Positions 33,501 to 44,641 of a stretch of DNA of 64,000 nucleotides are shown one piece after another (within the stretch, counting starts at the first letter, position 1; each line of letters begins with the position of its first letter). The translations under genes were made by a program, and so were the position numbers. The notes beneath the pieces are model-generated. The model was not told the DNA's origin. It saw only the letters and a program-made list of their open reading frames with translations, and searched no databases. This DNA comes from Spongospora subterranea f. sp. subterranea (lineage: Eukaryota; Endomyxa: Phytomyxea; Phytomyxea; Plasmodiophorida): the NCBI GenBank assembly GCA_049724395.1, contig JAUGWO010000051.1, positions 40,010 to 104,009 on the forward strand. The letters run 5' to 3'.

Positions 33501-36470
33501 TGAACTCAACAAAAACAATCATCATTGGCCGATATTCCCCAATTCGTCAAACGCAATCAAACGATTCCAAACGCGTTCCCTATTTCTATTCAGAATCATT
33601 TGAAGATGTATTTTCCCAGAAATAGCGAGTTGATGAGATATTCCTACGATAATGGCCAAATGACTCAGAATTTGCGTTTTCTCGTGTGAAACAATAGTCG
33701 GAATCTGGTGAAAAACGGATTTTTCTACTGGTGTGGACGGGAGCCGTTATCGAGAGGTTGTCCTTCTACCTGACGATAGTTCTTGAGGGATTTATTGCCC
33801 GTTAACGAGAGACGTTGGAGACTGGACATCAGGGCGAGCACATTCAGATTGCGGTAGTTGCGAGACTTGTCCAGGTCGTTATCGCTCAGATCGAGGTTCA
33901 CCAGAGATTGCAGCTTCTCGAACTGAATTACCGCTATTAGTCAAAAAATCGATTCGAAACAAATCGCATTTCAACAACACAATTCATCTTCCCTCAAACC
34001 ATCATGATCTCGTTGGTTTGGAAACTATCGAACAGCGAAAAAACAACATCTAGATCTGAAAGAAAGCAAAACAGGAAGCGATGGCGGCGAAAGGCGTCTT
34101 ACCCCGGAATGTTCAATCGACGTCAATCCGTTATCGGCAAGGTTCAGGGTCGTGATGTTCACGAAGCGAAACATCCAGACGGCGGTCAGACCCTTATGGT
34201 GCAGGTCCATGGAGAGGATGTTCCCGGCCTAGCAGAGGGACAACCGATTGCCAATCAACAAATCACTCGTCGGATACTGAACGGTGAACCCAATACCAAA
34301 ACCACAATCGCCGACCATCGAAAAATTAGTCAATTCCAACAGGAAGTTTCTTGAAAATGGGAAAACTGAAGATGTTCAAAAACAAAAATTCGATTGGAAC
34401 TGTCAACACAATAATGGGGAAAGAGGTCGAGGAACAAACGCAGTTGGGTAAATGATATGTATTTGACCATCACCGACCGCGAATTCGTGCTCGAAATCTG
34501 GGTGCGCCATCTCGGGCAGCTGCTCGAGACACAGTAGGAATATGTTCCAGCTCCGATTGTTGCGAATATCCTGTTGCCACAGGTTAGCAGATGCATTTGT
34601 GTCCTTTCGGGCAAAACAGCCAAAATCAGGAAACGCGTTCTTTGTTCTCCAAAACCGCCCAATCCAGATATGGAATATGGTGAAACAATGAATTTTGGGG
34701 TCGAAAAAACGGTAATTCGAATTGATCGTTGTCGGAACAAACGTTAATTGTGGATCGGATTAAGGAAAGAAGGAGTCGACCGACTTTGGTTTTGGATTTG
34801 GCCATGGCCATCGACTTGCGATACGGATCCAGAACGGATCCGTTCAGGGTGAGCAGGTTTGGGCATTTGGGCAATAGCGTCTGCCAAAGGATGTGATCGG
34901 GATCAGGAACGTGATCGGGATCATATCTTGAGCACAGGGGACAGATCAGCGACCAGAGTGAAAACAATCCTCAAACGATAACGTTCGACAAATGAACGGA
35001 AACGGCAACGAGAAACGGAGGAAAAATCGGGCGACGATGGTCGGATTGGACTGACCCTTTGAGATCCATGAGCGGATTCTGGCGGAAATCGAGGATCTGC
35101 AGGGCGGGGACGGAGCTGATCGCCTTGACGACGGCGGCGGCGTCGGCGAACAGGTTGTACGAGATGTTCATCTGCGTCAGTTTGGGTAGCGACACCTTAT
35201 CGAGCCTAACACGTGACGAAAACAACACACAGAATAAGGATTCAGAACCGGCCACGACCATGACAAGCAATCAACGACAATTGGAAACAATCACAAGATT
35301 CGACAAAAAATCAGACGATCTCGAAACAACAGGCGAGACATCGGACGAATTGAAATGTGTAACAGCGAATTGCGTTTGTGGAAATTGAATATATCAGGCG
35401 AAGGAGGTAATATGGAGCGAGTGGGCAGAAAAAGGGAATCATTGTGCAGTGATTGGAATATTGGAGATACCGTCGCAAACCGCCCTTACGAAGACCGAGA
35501 CATTCCAGATTGACAAACAGATTGAGGTATTTGCCGAGATTGGCGCGAACCTTCTTGTCGAGCACTAAAACCGAATAGAATCAGGACGGGATTTGGCCAG
35601 TGGGATATTCAGATTCCCAAACGAGAATCAACAACGAAACAGAGAACGACGTTGATCCCACGGTGCGATTGCGATATCGATCGGCGGAAAACGCAAAAAA
35701 GAACATCGATGATGATTGGGGAGAACGTGGGGGGATATACCGGTTTCGAGTCCATCGAGGAAGAGGAATGTGAACTGGGCGCCCTCGATCTTCCTCTGGA
35801 ACACGTCCAACATCACTTCGTAGCTGCGAACGATCTCGGCCGTCACCAATGACGACTGGGGCTCGATCTTTGGCCGTTTATACGACAGAGGGACTAACAC
35901 ACACAGATCAGCGTCGATTCGAATAACATCAAATTCAGAAGAAAACGACGCAGCATTGCTCAAATCCGTCCAAAGATGAAGCGATAGTGGTTCAAGATTT
36001 GATCAGAAGAACCTGTGTTCAGCGGTCGACAGAATGGTAAAAGGAAAACTCAAAACCACGAACGAAAACAATTTTCTGGAAGTGTTTCGCATTTGAGGCG
36101 AAACTTCCGTTGGTTCTGTGATCGCTCAGAAACAATCAAGAAACACTGAACAGAACCACAAAAACCAGACGATTTTCCGTTGAATCAAAAGCTTTTTTCG
36201 TTCACACGTGTTTTTGTTGATGAGGGAAATCGGCAAAATGGCGTGTTTGTTGGCAATGTGTTTGAGACCTAGAGGTGGCGATACGATGTGGTTGTCGGCA
36301 TCGACCGTCTTTTGCCATGATTTACTGTCGAACCCGGGGGGCAATATTCCCCCATCCCTCTCGGGGAATTGGGCCAGATCGGGCGACTGATCCACCGTAA
36401 ATGGCGCCAGGTCCATCGACACGTCGGCCTGCGACCAAAGCACAGGGCCATTAGTTGCCCGGCGACACAG
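30503..36470 (-). CDS. Leucine-rich-repeat protein I (many short exons)
   Basis: At least fifteen minus-strand coding blocks, one or two LRRs each. Approximate positions: 36275-36450; 35741-35895 (KRPKIEPQSSLVTAEIV); 35470-35567 (LFVNLECLGLRKGGL); 35055-35208 (LTQMNISYNLFAD, LQILDFRQNPL); 34780-34890 (LPKCPNLLTLNGSVL, end cap); 34465-34570; 34103-34215 (ITTLNLADNGLTSIE); 33770-33925 (LVNLDLSDNDL, LQRLSLTGNKSL); 33300-33500; 33040-33165 (IQVLDLSGNRLTTIEG); 32570-32800 (LRCLDISGNPSLN); 32025-32335; 31555-31735; 30860-31435 (VTSLDLSGTNISLL, LRVLDLTNNKIADL); 30503-30710 (LIYIGLAGNPLPI). Repeated end caps (NPL ... L-LNG or YRNEF) suggest SDS22-like modules with inserted non-LRR exons. The last block ends either at a TAA after DSDEDF or at an overlapping GTAATC donor. 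Cytosolic scaffold or axonemal roles would fit such a protein but are inference. Confidence 0.6.
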
Positions 36471-36859
36471 CACCCAAACACGTCATCGTTCCCACAACTA
36501 AAGACTCATGGTGAAATCTCCCCAAATCTGTGTGGAATGGGGTTTTGGTATCGGGTTTTGCCGGACGAGTTGGCAATGCACATGAACAGCGGATAAATCA
36601 ACTCCAGTTGTTGAATGATAAATCCCAGTGATATTCGGGTGATTATCTCATCCAACACGGAAAGGGATTCACAAGAAGGTGATTTTTCAACAGGCGTTGC
36701 CGTCGACAAACCAAAACAAAAACCTTCGTGGTGGTTTTCCCATCACGATCATTTGTTGGGTTTTGAAGACTATCGTGTGTTGGCTGTTTGTGATTGTCAA
36801 TGGTCTATACCGTTTCGCCTGATGTGTTCCCTTCGGCAGTGGCGTTTTTATCGGGACCA

Positions 36860-39216
36860 TTTCCAGCCAGGCGATCGAACCGGGTCAGCTCGAAGATGCA
36901 GCGATCGGCGCGCTGATCGGCCGTCTCCGGCCCACTCGACACTGATTGCAAAAAACATATTAGTTTTCGCCAAAACAGCGAATTTCACATTTTGTTCCGA
37001 AAAGTCGAACGAAAACCTGTCGAACAGTTCTCGGCAATAAATATGAAAAAACGGACGGTCGTTATTGTTGGACAATGGGCCAGTACCTGGGCAATGGCAT
37101 CGTCGGATTAACAATCAGTTCGGCGATAATCTGGAACTGTTTGTCGACGATGTGGATCTGGTTGGGATGGAGTTTGGCGACGATTGTGTCGACGGGGGGC
37201 GATCCGGGCCCCGCTCCCGCCTCCAGGCAGTGGAACAGACCGTCCTGATCGAGGACCGATCGCTCGAGACGCGCGCACAGGTCGTCGTCTGAGCAGCGGA
37301 TTCCATGACCGATAAGCTTTACACAATTGGACGGAATCGGGATCTGATCGACACCACCTACACCGATTCGTTCGTCAACAATATGTCGTCACGAGTTCGG
37401 ACACTGTTGAAAACCGCACAAGACGCCGAAAGAGGTCGAACACGATAGGAGAAATAGGATTAATCGATTGAAATGGGGGAACAACAGAACAATTGAACGA
37501 AATTCGTGGAGAAAGGGAACGGAAAGGGGAGAGGGGATCCGACCGGAATCGACAGGATGATATTGAACAATGGCCACGATTGTCATATCGGCCATCTGTA
37601 TATGGTGATCGGGAAGGATGCGGGCCAGGACATCACCACCAGCCGAATAGAACAGGGCCGACGACGGATCCCAACGCCATTCCCGCTCCAATAGGTCCTG
37701 GCCATTGATTGTGAGTTCTGGGATTGGGTTTGATAACACGATGAGGATCATGAGAACAAGTGCTAGAGCCGAGTAAAGCACGGCAATGAAATCGGGGGAA
37801 TTCAACAACACTACAATGGTTCCAAAAATACGATTTCGTCGATGTTGAGCGACGAACGAATGAATTACGATGAAAAGTCGCCAAACGCGATATGTTGTGA
37901 ATGGGAGTGTTGACCTTGAGTTGGGGGTCGGTGCAGTTCACGACCCGGTGTCCATATGACGATAGTGTTGGCCAGTTGTGACTCGTCCCTGGTGTTGTTC
38001 CTCCTCCACCTCCTCCACCGCCACCTCCTTCTGTACCCGGATCTGGCGCCAGGTGCTCGGCCAACACCCCAATCTCGATACCGTTCACGTCCCGAATCGC
38101 TCCCGTTCCATCGACCTTGGCCCAGGGTTGTCCCTTTGGCCAAACCGGTAACGTTAGGGGTCCGTGTTCTGATTTCGTTACGACAGGTGGCAACAACACG
38201 ACGTTACCTGGGCGTTGACGATGAACCCGTTACCGTCAACAACGCTATGGGATAAGGCCTCGGCCACGATCGGGTCCAGATCCAATCGGGGTTCGACCGT
38301 TGCTCTTATCGGTTGAACAAATGTGATTAATCGACCTGTGATTTGAACGAACAGAGTTTAGAGAGGGAAATTCCCGGGAATGTCCTTGATAAATGGGACA
38401 ACGCGGGTCAAAGATACGATCGCAATGACCCAGGTCGGGACAATGGCGAAATTTATGGAGAGGAAACATCCACAACGAAGGGAGATCATGTGTTGTTTGA
38501 TGAGCTGTTTTAAAAAAGGGATTGGAAACACAGGAAATTTTGATAACACGCGGATTGTGAAAAACAAAATGATTTTCTGTAAAAGTGGTCCATAAAAGAG
38601 CCCGGTCCCCCCATGGCCCCGTCTCCCCCTCTCCCATACACGTCATTACCTGATAATCGTATGACTCTGGCGATAATTCGTCCATCGCCTGTCAGAACCG
38701 CTCCATCATCACGTGTGTCTGCCCATATCCTCCCCTATATCGACCACCCCAGATCAATATCCCACGACCCCTCTCGCTGTCTCCCTCACCTCCCGATCGG
38801 CCAACCGCCCATCACCCACCAATGTGCTCGTGTTGATCATGGCCAGGACCTGTTCCCCACAATTATCGACCGGTTCAATACTGGCGAATTCTCGCGGTTC
38901 TCCGTCTGGCGCCATTTAACAACAACGATGACGATATTGGGGCGGGGAATTACCGAGACGCGATCCCAACAGCAGTCTGGCGATAAGATTGCCAGCGCCA
39001 TCCACCAGTTGCCCCGTCTGATGATTGAGGCGACCCCCAGGGCGTCCCTGACTCAGTCAATATTGAGGGAGGCGATGGCGATAACACAGCACCGCCTACA
39101 GAGGTGTTGACCATAATCCCATCACTGGTGATCAGACTATGAGCGGCCAAGGCCAACACGGTCGGGTCGTTGGTCAATGGGACGAGACGATATCCACCTG
39201 GGGACCGCTGGGCCAT
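36860..39216 (-). CDS. Split gene with recurrent D-G-x-G-x-I motifs
   Basis: Exon 1 39100-39216 (start MAQRSPGGYRLVPL), exon 2 38954-39017 and exon 3 38790-38905 join cleanly: introns of 82 nt (39018-39099, GTAGGC...CATCAG) and 48 nt (38906-38953, GTAATT...GCCAG) keep the frame. Later blocks are about 38650-38700, 38210-38290 (VVDGNGFIVNAQ), 37870-38200 (AKVDGTGAIRDVNGIEIGV, plus a Gly run), 37575-37717 (GGDVLARILPDHHIQMAD) and 37088-37320 (VDTIVAKLHPNQIHIVDK). Each repeats a short theme in which V-D-x-x-G is followed by I/L-I/V-A-x-L. This resembles, from memory, the 'DGNVIG' repeats of fungal DUF3659/LEA-like proteins. The function is unknown. It is probably distinct from the LRR gene, although both lie on one strand only 0.5 kb apart. 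Confidence 0.45.
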
Positions 39217-39429
39217 TCTAACGGCAGATCAGGGGGATCTGTTCTGGTCGGGTTTACTGAATTGTGTCGTCAATATGGGAACGGGCGATATTGAATAGAA
39301 TCGTGGGGATCAACAGCAGAGGGATTTTAGGGAAAGAAAAATGACGGAAAGGAAACTGATAATTTGGGTGAAAGGTGAGGACTGGGAGAGCGAGATGTGG
39401 TTAAGGTAAATACGACCAGGGACCTGTAG

Positions 39430-40620
39430 CGATCAATGGTGATGGTACTAGGAACGCGATCAACCGTCGAGTACAACCGGGAACCGATGACCCAAACTGG
39501 GAACAGAACAAGAGGCGATAGAGATAGGCATGCCGCTTGGAAGATCTCGGAGCAGACGGCGGCAGACGTGTATAGAGCTGCGAAAGACCGTTATAACAAC
39601 GGCCGGATGGATGTGATCCTGGACGTGGGTCGGTTGGTCTGGGTGACCCAAGTAGCATCGGCGCCAGTATTGGAGGAACGGCAATCAAGGAGATTCCTGC
39701 CGCGATTAACGGGACCTTGGAGGGTACTTAGCAGGCACGAGAACGCGACCGACACCTACCGACTTCGGCACGTAAGGGGTCGTTCAACGTCGATCAGATG
39801 GTACCGGTGCGCAATGATGATGATGAAGCTATGTCGGCAGGGGACGATTTCCAAGGAAGAGATGGACTTCGAGCCCTATGATCCCGCAGAGATCGCGAAT
39901 GAAGTGGTGGTAATACCCTGCCAGTCCTAACAAGGTTTTAAACTCCTTCTTGTCCCTTGGGATTGGGTATGACGCCACTGCCTCAATCGGTCGCCGGTCC
40001 GGCAACCTGACTCCCTCGCCGTCAATCTTATGGCCCAGATAGGTCACCTCCCGCTTGAACAGGTGGGTCTTGGCCGGGTTGACCATCAGGTTGTGTTCCC
40101 GAAGTCGCTCGAATGCCTTGGTCAGCTTGTCCAGATGCGACTCGATGTCTGCCGAAAATATCAGCACGTCATCCATATAGACAAGGCAGTCTACATGATT
40201 CATCCCGGCCAGCACCTTGACCATCATCCGGCAATAGGTTGCTGGTGCGCATCGTAGTCCGAACGGCATCGAGTTCCACTCGAACAGACCTTCTCTCGTC
40301 ACGAAGGCAGTCTTGGGTTTATCCTCGTCTGCGACCGCCACTTGCCAATATCCTCAAGCCATATCAAAAACTGAAAACCACTTGGCTCCTTCCATTGCTG
40401 TTAGGGCGTCGTCAATCCTGGGCATCGGATACGCATCTGCTACCGTCAAGTCGTTCAAACGCCGATAATCCACAGCGAGACGGTACGTGCCGTCCTTCTT
40501 CCGTGTTAACACTACGCCATCCGCCCAAGGACTCGATGATGGCGTTGTGTTAACACGGAAGAAGGACGGCACGTACCGTCTCGCCGTGGATTATCGGCGT
40601 TTGAACGACTTGACGGTACC
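39430..40620. mobile_element. Ty3/gypsy fossil, internally rearranged
   Basis: Reverse-transcriptase segments lie on the minus strand from about 39940 to 40580, with LTVADAYPMPRIDDAL upstream and the YMDD catalytic box near 40170, followed by the LVNPAKTHLFKREVTYLGH and RDKKEFKTLLGL connection motifs. An integrase C-terminal-like segment (AKDRYNNGRMDVILDVGRLV, GPWRVLSRH) lies on the plus strand at about 39530-39820, so the parts have been inverted relative to each other. No LTRs are visible. The element is broken, with several breaks, and probably old. Confidence 0.7.
40441..40618. repeat. Inverted repeat inside the gypsy fossil
   Basis: Arms of about 80 nt (40441-40520 and 40539-40618) are almost perfect complements around a loop of about 18 nt. 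Both arms carry the same short reverse-transcriptase segment, in opposite directions. Confidence 0.8.
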
Positions 40621-40659
40621 AGATCATGAACCTGATTGATGAACAGTTTCAGACAAATG

Positions 40660-42100
40660 ACACTGATAACCGTATTGGATTAGGGCGAACACCCTAATTG
40701 TGGCATTATAGGGATCGGGTTCAAACGGAGATGATGTGCCGGTTATCTGTCAATGATCATATTTAACAGGGACAGTGAGATCTCACTGACTGATGTCATC
40801 ATTGCATTAGTGGCAGATACTCCATTGAATATTTACTGGATAAGATAGGGATCAATGGCTCTGAATATGGCCATCATTCGACTGAACGAACGAGTTTAGG
40901 CGATGAGAAAATGGTGTTGCGGTGATGACCGACATCGTCAGCAATGTTGGGTGATCGCTGTAAAACAGCAACAACACATGTGTGGCGCCATTGAGAAGGT
41001 CGCCGATCTACATTACAATTGACACTCGTTGTCCTAATTCCTCAACCGCCCCTTTATTGGATATATTCTGTATTCACAACACACGACGTGCTCTAATTTG
41101 TGATGGAAATCACACTGAGGAAATCCTGTTAATATTGGCGATTACGGCCGGGATTGATTTCAGTTTAAAGCTGGTCGAACCCGATCGGGCTCAGAAATGT
41201 CGAACCAGAGTATGATCGAGTGGATTCGTTCTTCATTTTCGTCCCGCCAACGGCTGCGATAAAGCGATTGACGTTTTTGGGGATGACGTCATTGCTCATA
41301 TACTGGTGGTCATTGGGCCCAGAGGATCGGCTGACGCGTTCGGGAGTCGGAATTGGTGGTGTCGTCGGATGGCCAGATAATCGGGACGAATACGGTCGCC
41401 GCTGTGCCCAATCAGATGGTTATATGTGTTGGCAGGACCAACATGATGGCGAGCTCTTAACACATTGACAACAGCGATATCCAGACTGTATTCTTCCATA
41501 ACTCGCTCTCCCGGTCGTCGCATGCAATGGCGTTGTCTGGTTGAAATTCTGACGACGTCGCCGACCGTCACCTCAGGCGCGACAGTTCATCCGCCGTAAT
41601 CGATCAGCGACAGGGGGTTGGACGAAACTGGGTCCAATTCGCGACAACTTCACCGTTGACCGTTGTTGTATTGGTCACGACCTTGCTCATTCCGACTAAT
41701 CCGGTGGTTGAGCGACGATCGGGGTTCATTGGTTTGAATTACGTTGAACAGTTCATCACCAACACGACCGCAGCCGACATTCGAATTGGGGATAACATGT
41801 TCTGTCACACATGATGTGCCAATCTCCAGAGGGCCACTCAGTGGCTAAATTTGGGGATGGCGCCATCTTTATGCGCCAAGAACAGTCCAAGAACTCAGTC
41901 TGTGTATTTGCGTGTGGGGTTTGATTGGCGGTTCCATCCATACAATGATCGTGGTGTCGTGTTTCATTGCTTGGTCATCGTAATCTGATTACCCGTAGTT
42001 TATCCCATCGTCATACAGGAAATCGTTCGCGTGTCGTCAAGCGATGCCGGCGATCTCCGTCATGGGGTGCGGTTCAGGCTGCATCGACACGTCCTCACAC
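40660..42100. other. No supported gene
   Basis: Short overlapping frames only. A minus-strand frame at 41296-41571 (TVGDVVRISTRQRH...) is the longest plausible one, but I recognise no family and see no copy elsewhere. Confidence 0.4.
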
Positions 42101-42149
42101 TCTCAGTCAAGATAGTTTGGAGTCGAGGACAGCAGTCGCCACACGATGG

Positions 42150-42672
42150 ATCATTTTCTGGTGATGTGTCGTCTCGTTTGGCGGGCAATGTCGGGCGGGC
42201 AACAAAGAAGTTGGTTTGGCAACAATCGAAACTGTTCTGAGCAATTTGAACGTGCGCCCTGGCACATGCAAGTGGCGGTTCTTGGGACGACGACGCTCAA
42301 GTGGATCAAATCGGGCAAGATCATGACACATTCAGATGCGATCAAGTCTTTTTAACTGATCTCAACGAGATTGTGCCCATAAAGTATTGGCTTGTCGATG
42401 ATAGCGTCGCAGATGGACATCCACATTTCGAGGACCTAATCGGTGCCAAATTGACGAGAAATGGCTCTACATGACGATAGTCTCGAACCGGCACTATTCA
42501 CCTTCCGCCACCGGTTCCAGACTTTGGTCATGTAAAACCATTTCTCATCGATGTGGATATAATCCATCATGTCGTTTAATTGTGGATTTAAAGAAAACCA
42601 AGCGATAGTCCAGGTCAAACGATATTTGATAAAGTGACAATCTTGGACACTCTGGCTATAGTGCAAGTTCAA
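42150..42672. mobile_element. Tc1/mariner transposase fragments in opposite orientations
   Basis: On the plus strand, 42150-42505 encodes in several frames a mariner-like segment: KSGKIMTHSDAIKSFLTD, then SVADGHPHFEDL and IDEKWLYMT (Asp codon near 42453). On the minus strand, 42672 down to about 42500 encodes the same region again (LTWTIAWFSLNPQLNDMMD, YIHIDEKWFYMTK). The H-x-D-E-K-W-F-Y-M-T motif surrounds the first catalytic aspartate of plant- and oomycete-type mariner elements. The two fragments converge at about 42500. Both are truncated before the second acidic residue, so neither is functional. Terminal inverted repeats were not found. Confidence 0.65.
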
Positions 42673-42964
42673 TCTAAATGGCAGATATTACAACAATCGT
42701 GTCTTCAGAAATACCCTCTGCCCCAATAGGGTTTGACCAAAGATACGTTCCCAATTGTGTCAGTGTTCACGATTGAAGACCGATTTAGGAATGAAATATC
42801 AGTGACAGGGCGAACTGTTTGTTTTCACCATTGCAACACAATTGAGTGGTTTGTTATAGTAATCTGTTCTGGTAAATGGGTTTGTTATGTGAAGACCTTA
42901 ACCGCCCTCTGATGACAAGTAGATAACGAGACGCCTGTTGGGTGATTTTACCACGATGGCGACA

Positions 42965-43035
42965 CCATCGGCCAATACACTCTCTCTCTCTTTCGACTCA
43001 ACGGCCGATCAGTATTGATGTGTGTGTGTCTGACT
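42965..43035. repeat. Short CT- and TG-rich microsatellites
   Basis: CTCTCTCTCTCT near 42980 and TGTGTGTGT near 43020, within otherwise gene-free DNA upstream of the DUF6629-family gene. Confidence 0.7.
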
Positions 43036-43420
43036 TGTGCAATTGGAGGCGTTAAAGATGATCTCCCCCGGTTATTACAATGGGCCCAGGACCTGGCAAA
43101 CGACCCCAATCGTGATCGGGATCGCTAATCGACAGAATAACGACCTGTGTCTGACTGTACTGTGTGTTGAAGTCGGATCGGGTCGGGTAGAAAGGCGCTC
43201 AACCTAGCGCCATATTCGTCAATCAATCACAGTCAGTTAGGGGATTCTCATTATAGACCTCCCTACACGAATCACTCAGATATTTCCAAATATTCACCGA
43301 TTCGGACCCAACGCCCCATGAATATGATCGCGTGCCGTTGAACAAAACGGATATCGTATTGATTGTCCCAATTGCTACTGACCCAAGTGCAAAACGACCA
43401 ATATCGCTGACGTGTCAACA

Positions 43421-44641
43421 ATGTGCTTCTCGGCTGAAGCCAGTTTTATACTGGGATCGTTGCTGATGGTGATCGGATTCGCCAACGTCGCTCAGGTGTT
43501 CCTGTCCCAGATGGCCCGCAATCAGAAATTGGCCTGTTTAACCTTCGCCTCTATACCGATCGCCTTTGGGACACAGCAGATCGCCGAGGGGTTTGTCTGG
43601 CTCGATCATCTCCACAATCAGAACGCCATCAGATGTTTTACATTCTTTGGTAATCACACACTAATACTGTGTTGTTTTTATCCTGATCTGACACAACATC
43701 GAATCTCAATCTTCTACGTCGATTTTTTTTTGTTGATCATTTCATTGACAAACGATTTTCTCGTCTTCCCGATTTTGTAATACCTGTTTTCACCGAGTTC
43801 TTCACGAATCATCACAATTTCTTCAATTGTTTCGTCATCTCCCCGATTGTCTCTCGAACGCAACGGCCAATCGATTGTTCGATGGATTTTCTCAGTAATA
43901 TCATTGTCCGTTTTCCACAGCGTATCCGTTCTGGCCTGGGTTTATACCGGCGACGATGGCGCTTCTTGAGCTGAATCGTCCCCGGAAGCGGGAGATCGAT
44001 CCAGTCGACGAGGCACAATTCGTCAACCTGAAGATGTTTACCAGCAAAAGGACCTCGAAACAGCGCCGAGTTCTTCTATCAGTTTTAGCTCTCACTGGTA
44101 AACAATTCTCAAATCATCGATCGTTTCGACGATTTCTCACCGCGTTCCTTCTGTTGAAACACTTTCGAGGGATTGACGGTTTGTGATGACGGTTATAGGA
44201 GCCGGGGTGTTTGGATATTTGATGTCGGCCCTGATTCTTAACGATCCCGTTTCAGCGCATCTCAGCAATCTACGAGTCGTTTACCAGATTCGCTTCCCGA
44301 TGCTGTTCGGTCAGGTCGAGAACACGATGACGATGGCGGTTGGCGCCCTGTACCTGTTAGTCATCGTCGGCTGCATGTTCATCAGTTCGGTGAGGCATTC
44401 GCGGCGCCTGGGCCTGGCCATCACGGCCTCGCTCATCGTGGCGATGCAATTGTGGGCCGAGGCGTTCGCCAGTACTTGGTGCTTCTTCGCGGCCTGTATT
44501 AGTAGTGGAATATTCGTCATAACAAAGAACGAAATCGAATACCGGGTGAAGGCGGCGGCGATGAAAAATGGTCAATCTAAACTTGATCATGATGTTCCGA
44601 TTCCCCAGAAAATGGAAAACGAAATTAGAGGTCTTGTCTAA
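43421..44641 (+). CDS. DUF6629-family multi-pass membrane protein, three exons
   Basis: Exons 43421-43649, 43921-44097 and 44199-44641 join in frame into 282 residues. The donors are G|GTAATC and G|GTAAAC, and the acceptors CCACAG and TTATAG. The chosen ATG gives MCFSAEASFILGS, the signature start of this family (known mainly from bacteria as MCFSA-x-ASF). Other family landmarks are PIAFGTQQIAEGFVWL in exon 1, YPFWPGFIPATMALLE at the start of exon 2, and FASTWCFFAAC in exon 3. About seven hydrophobic spans are present. The function of the family is not known; it is an integral membrane protein. The C-terminal 30 residues are charged and probably cytosolic. A GTG codon three codons upstream is not needed. 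Confidence 0.88.

Noticed and set aside
36615-37040. 141-codon plus-strand frame
   Set aside because: Lies opposite likely minus-strand exons and introns; I found no domain, and the 3' half is low in coding character.
41296-41571. Retroelement integrase C-terminus suggested by TVGDVVRIS
   Set aside because: Only that short match; the remaining residues do not follow the family and no other parts lie nearby in the right order.
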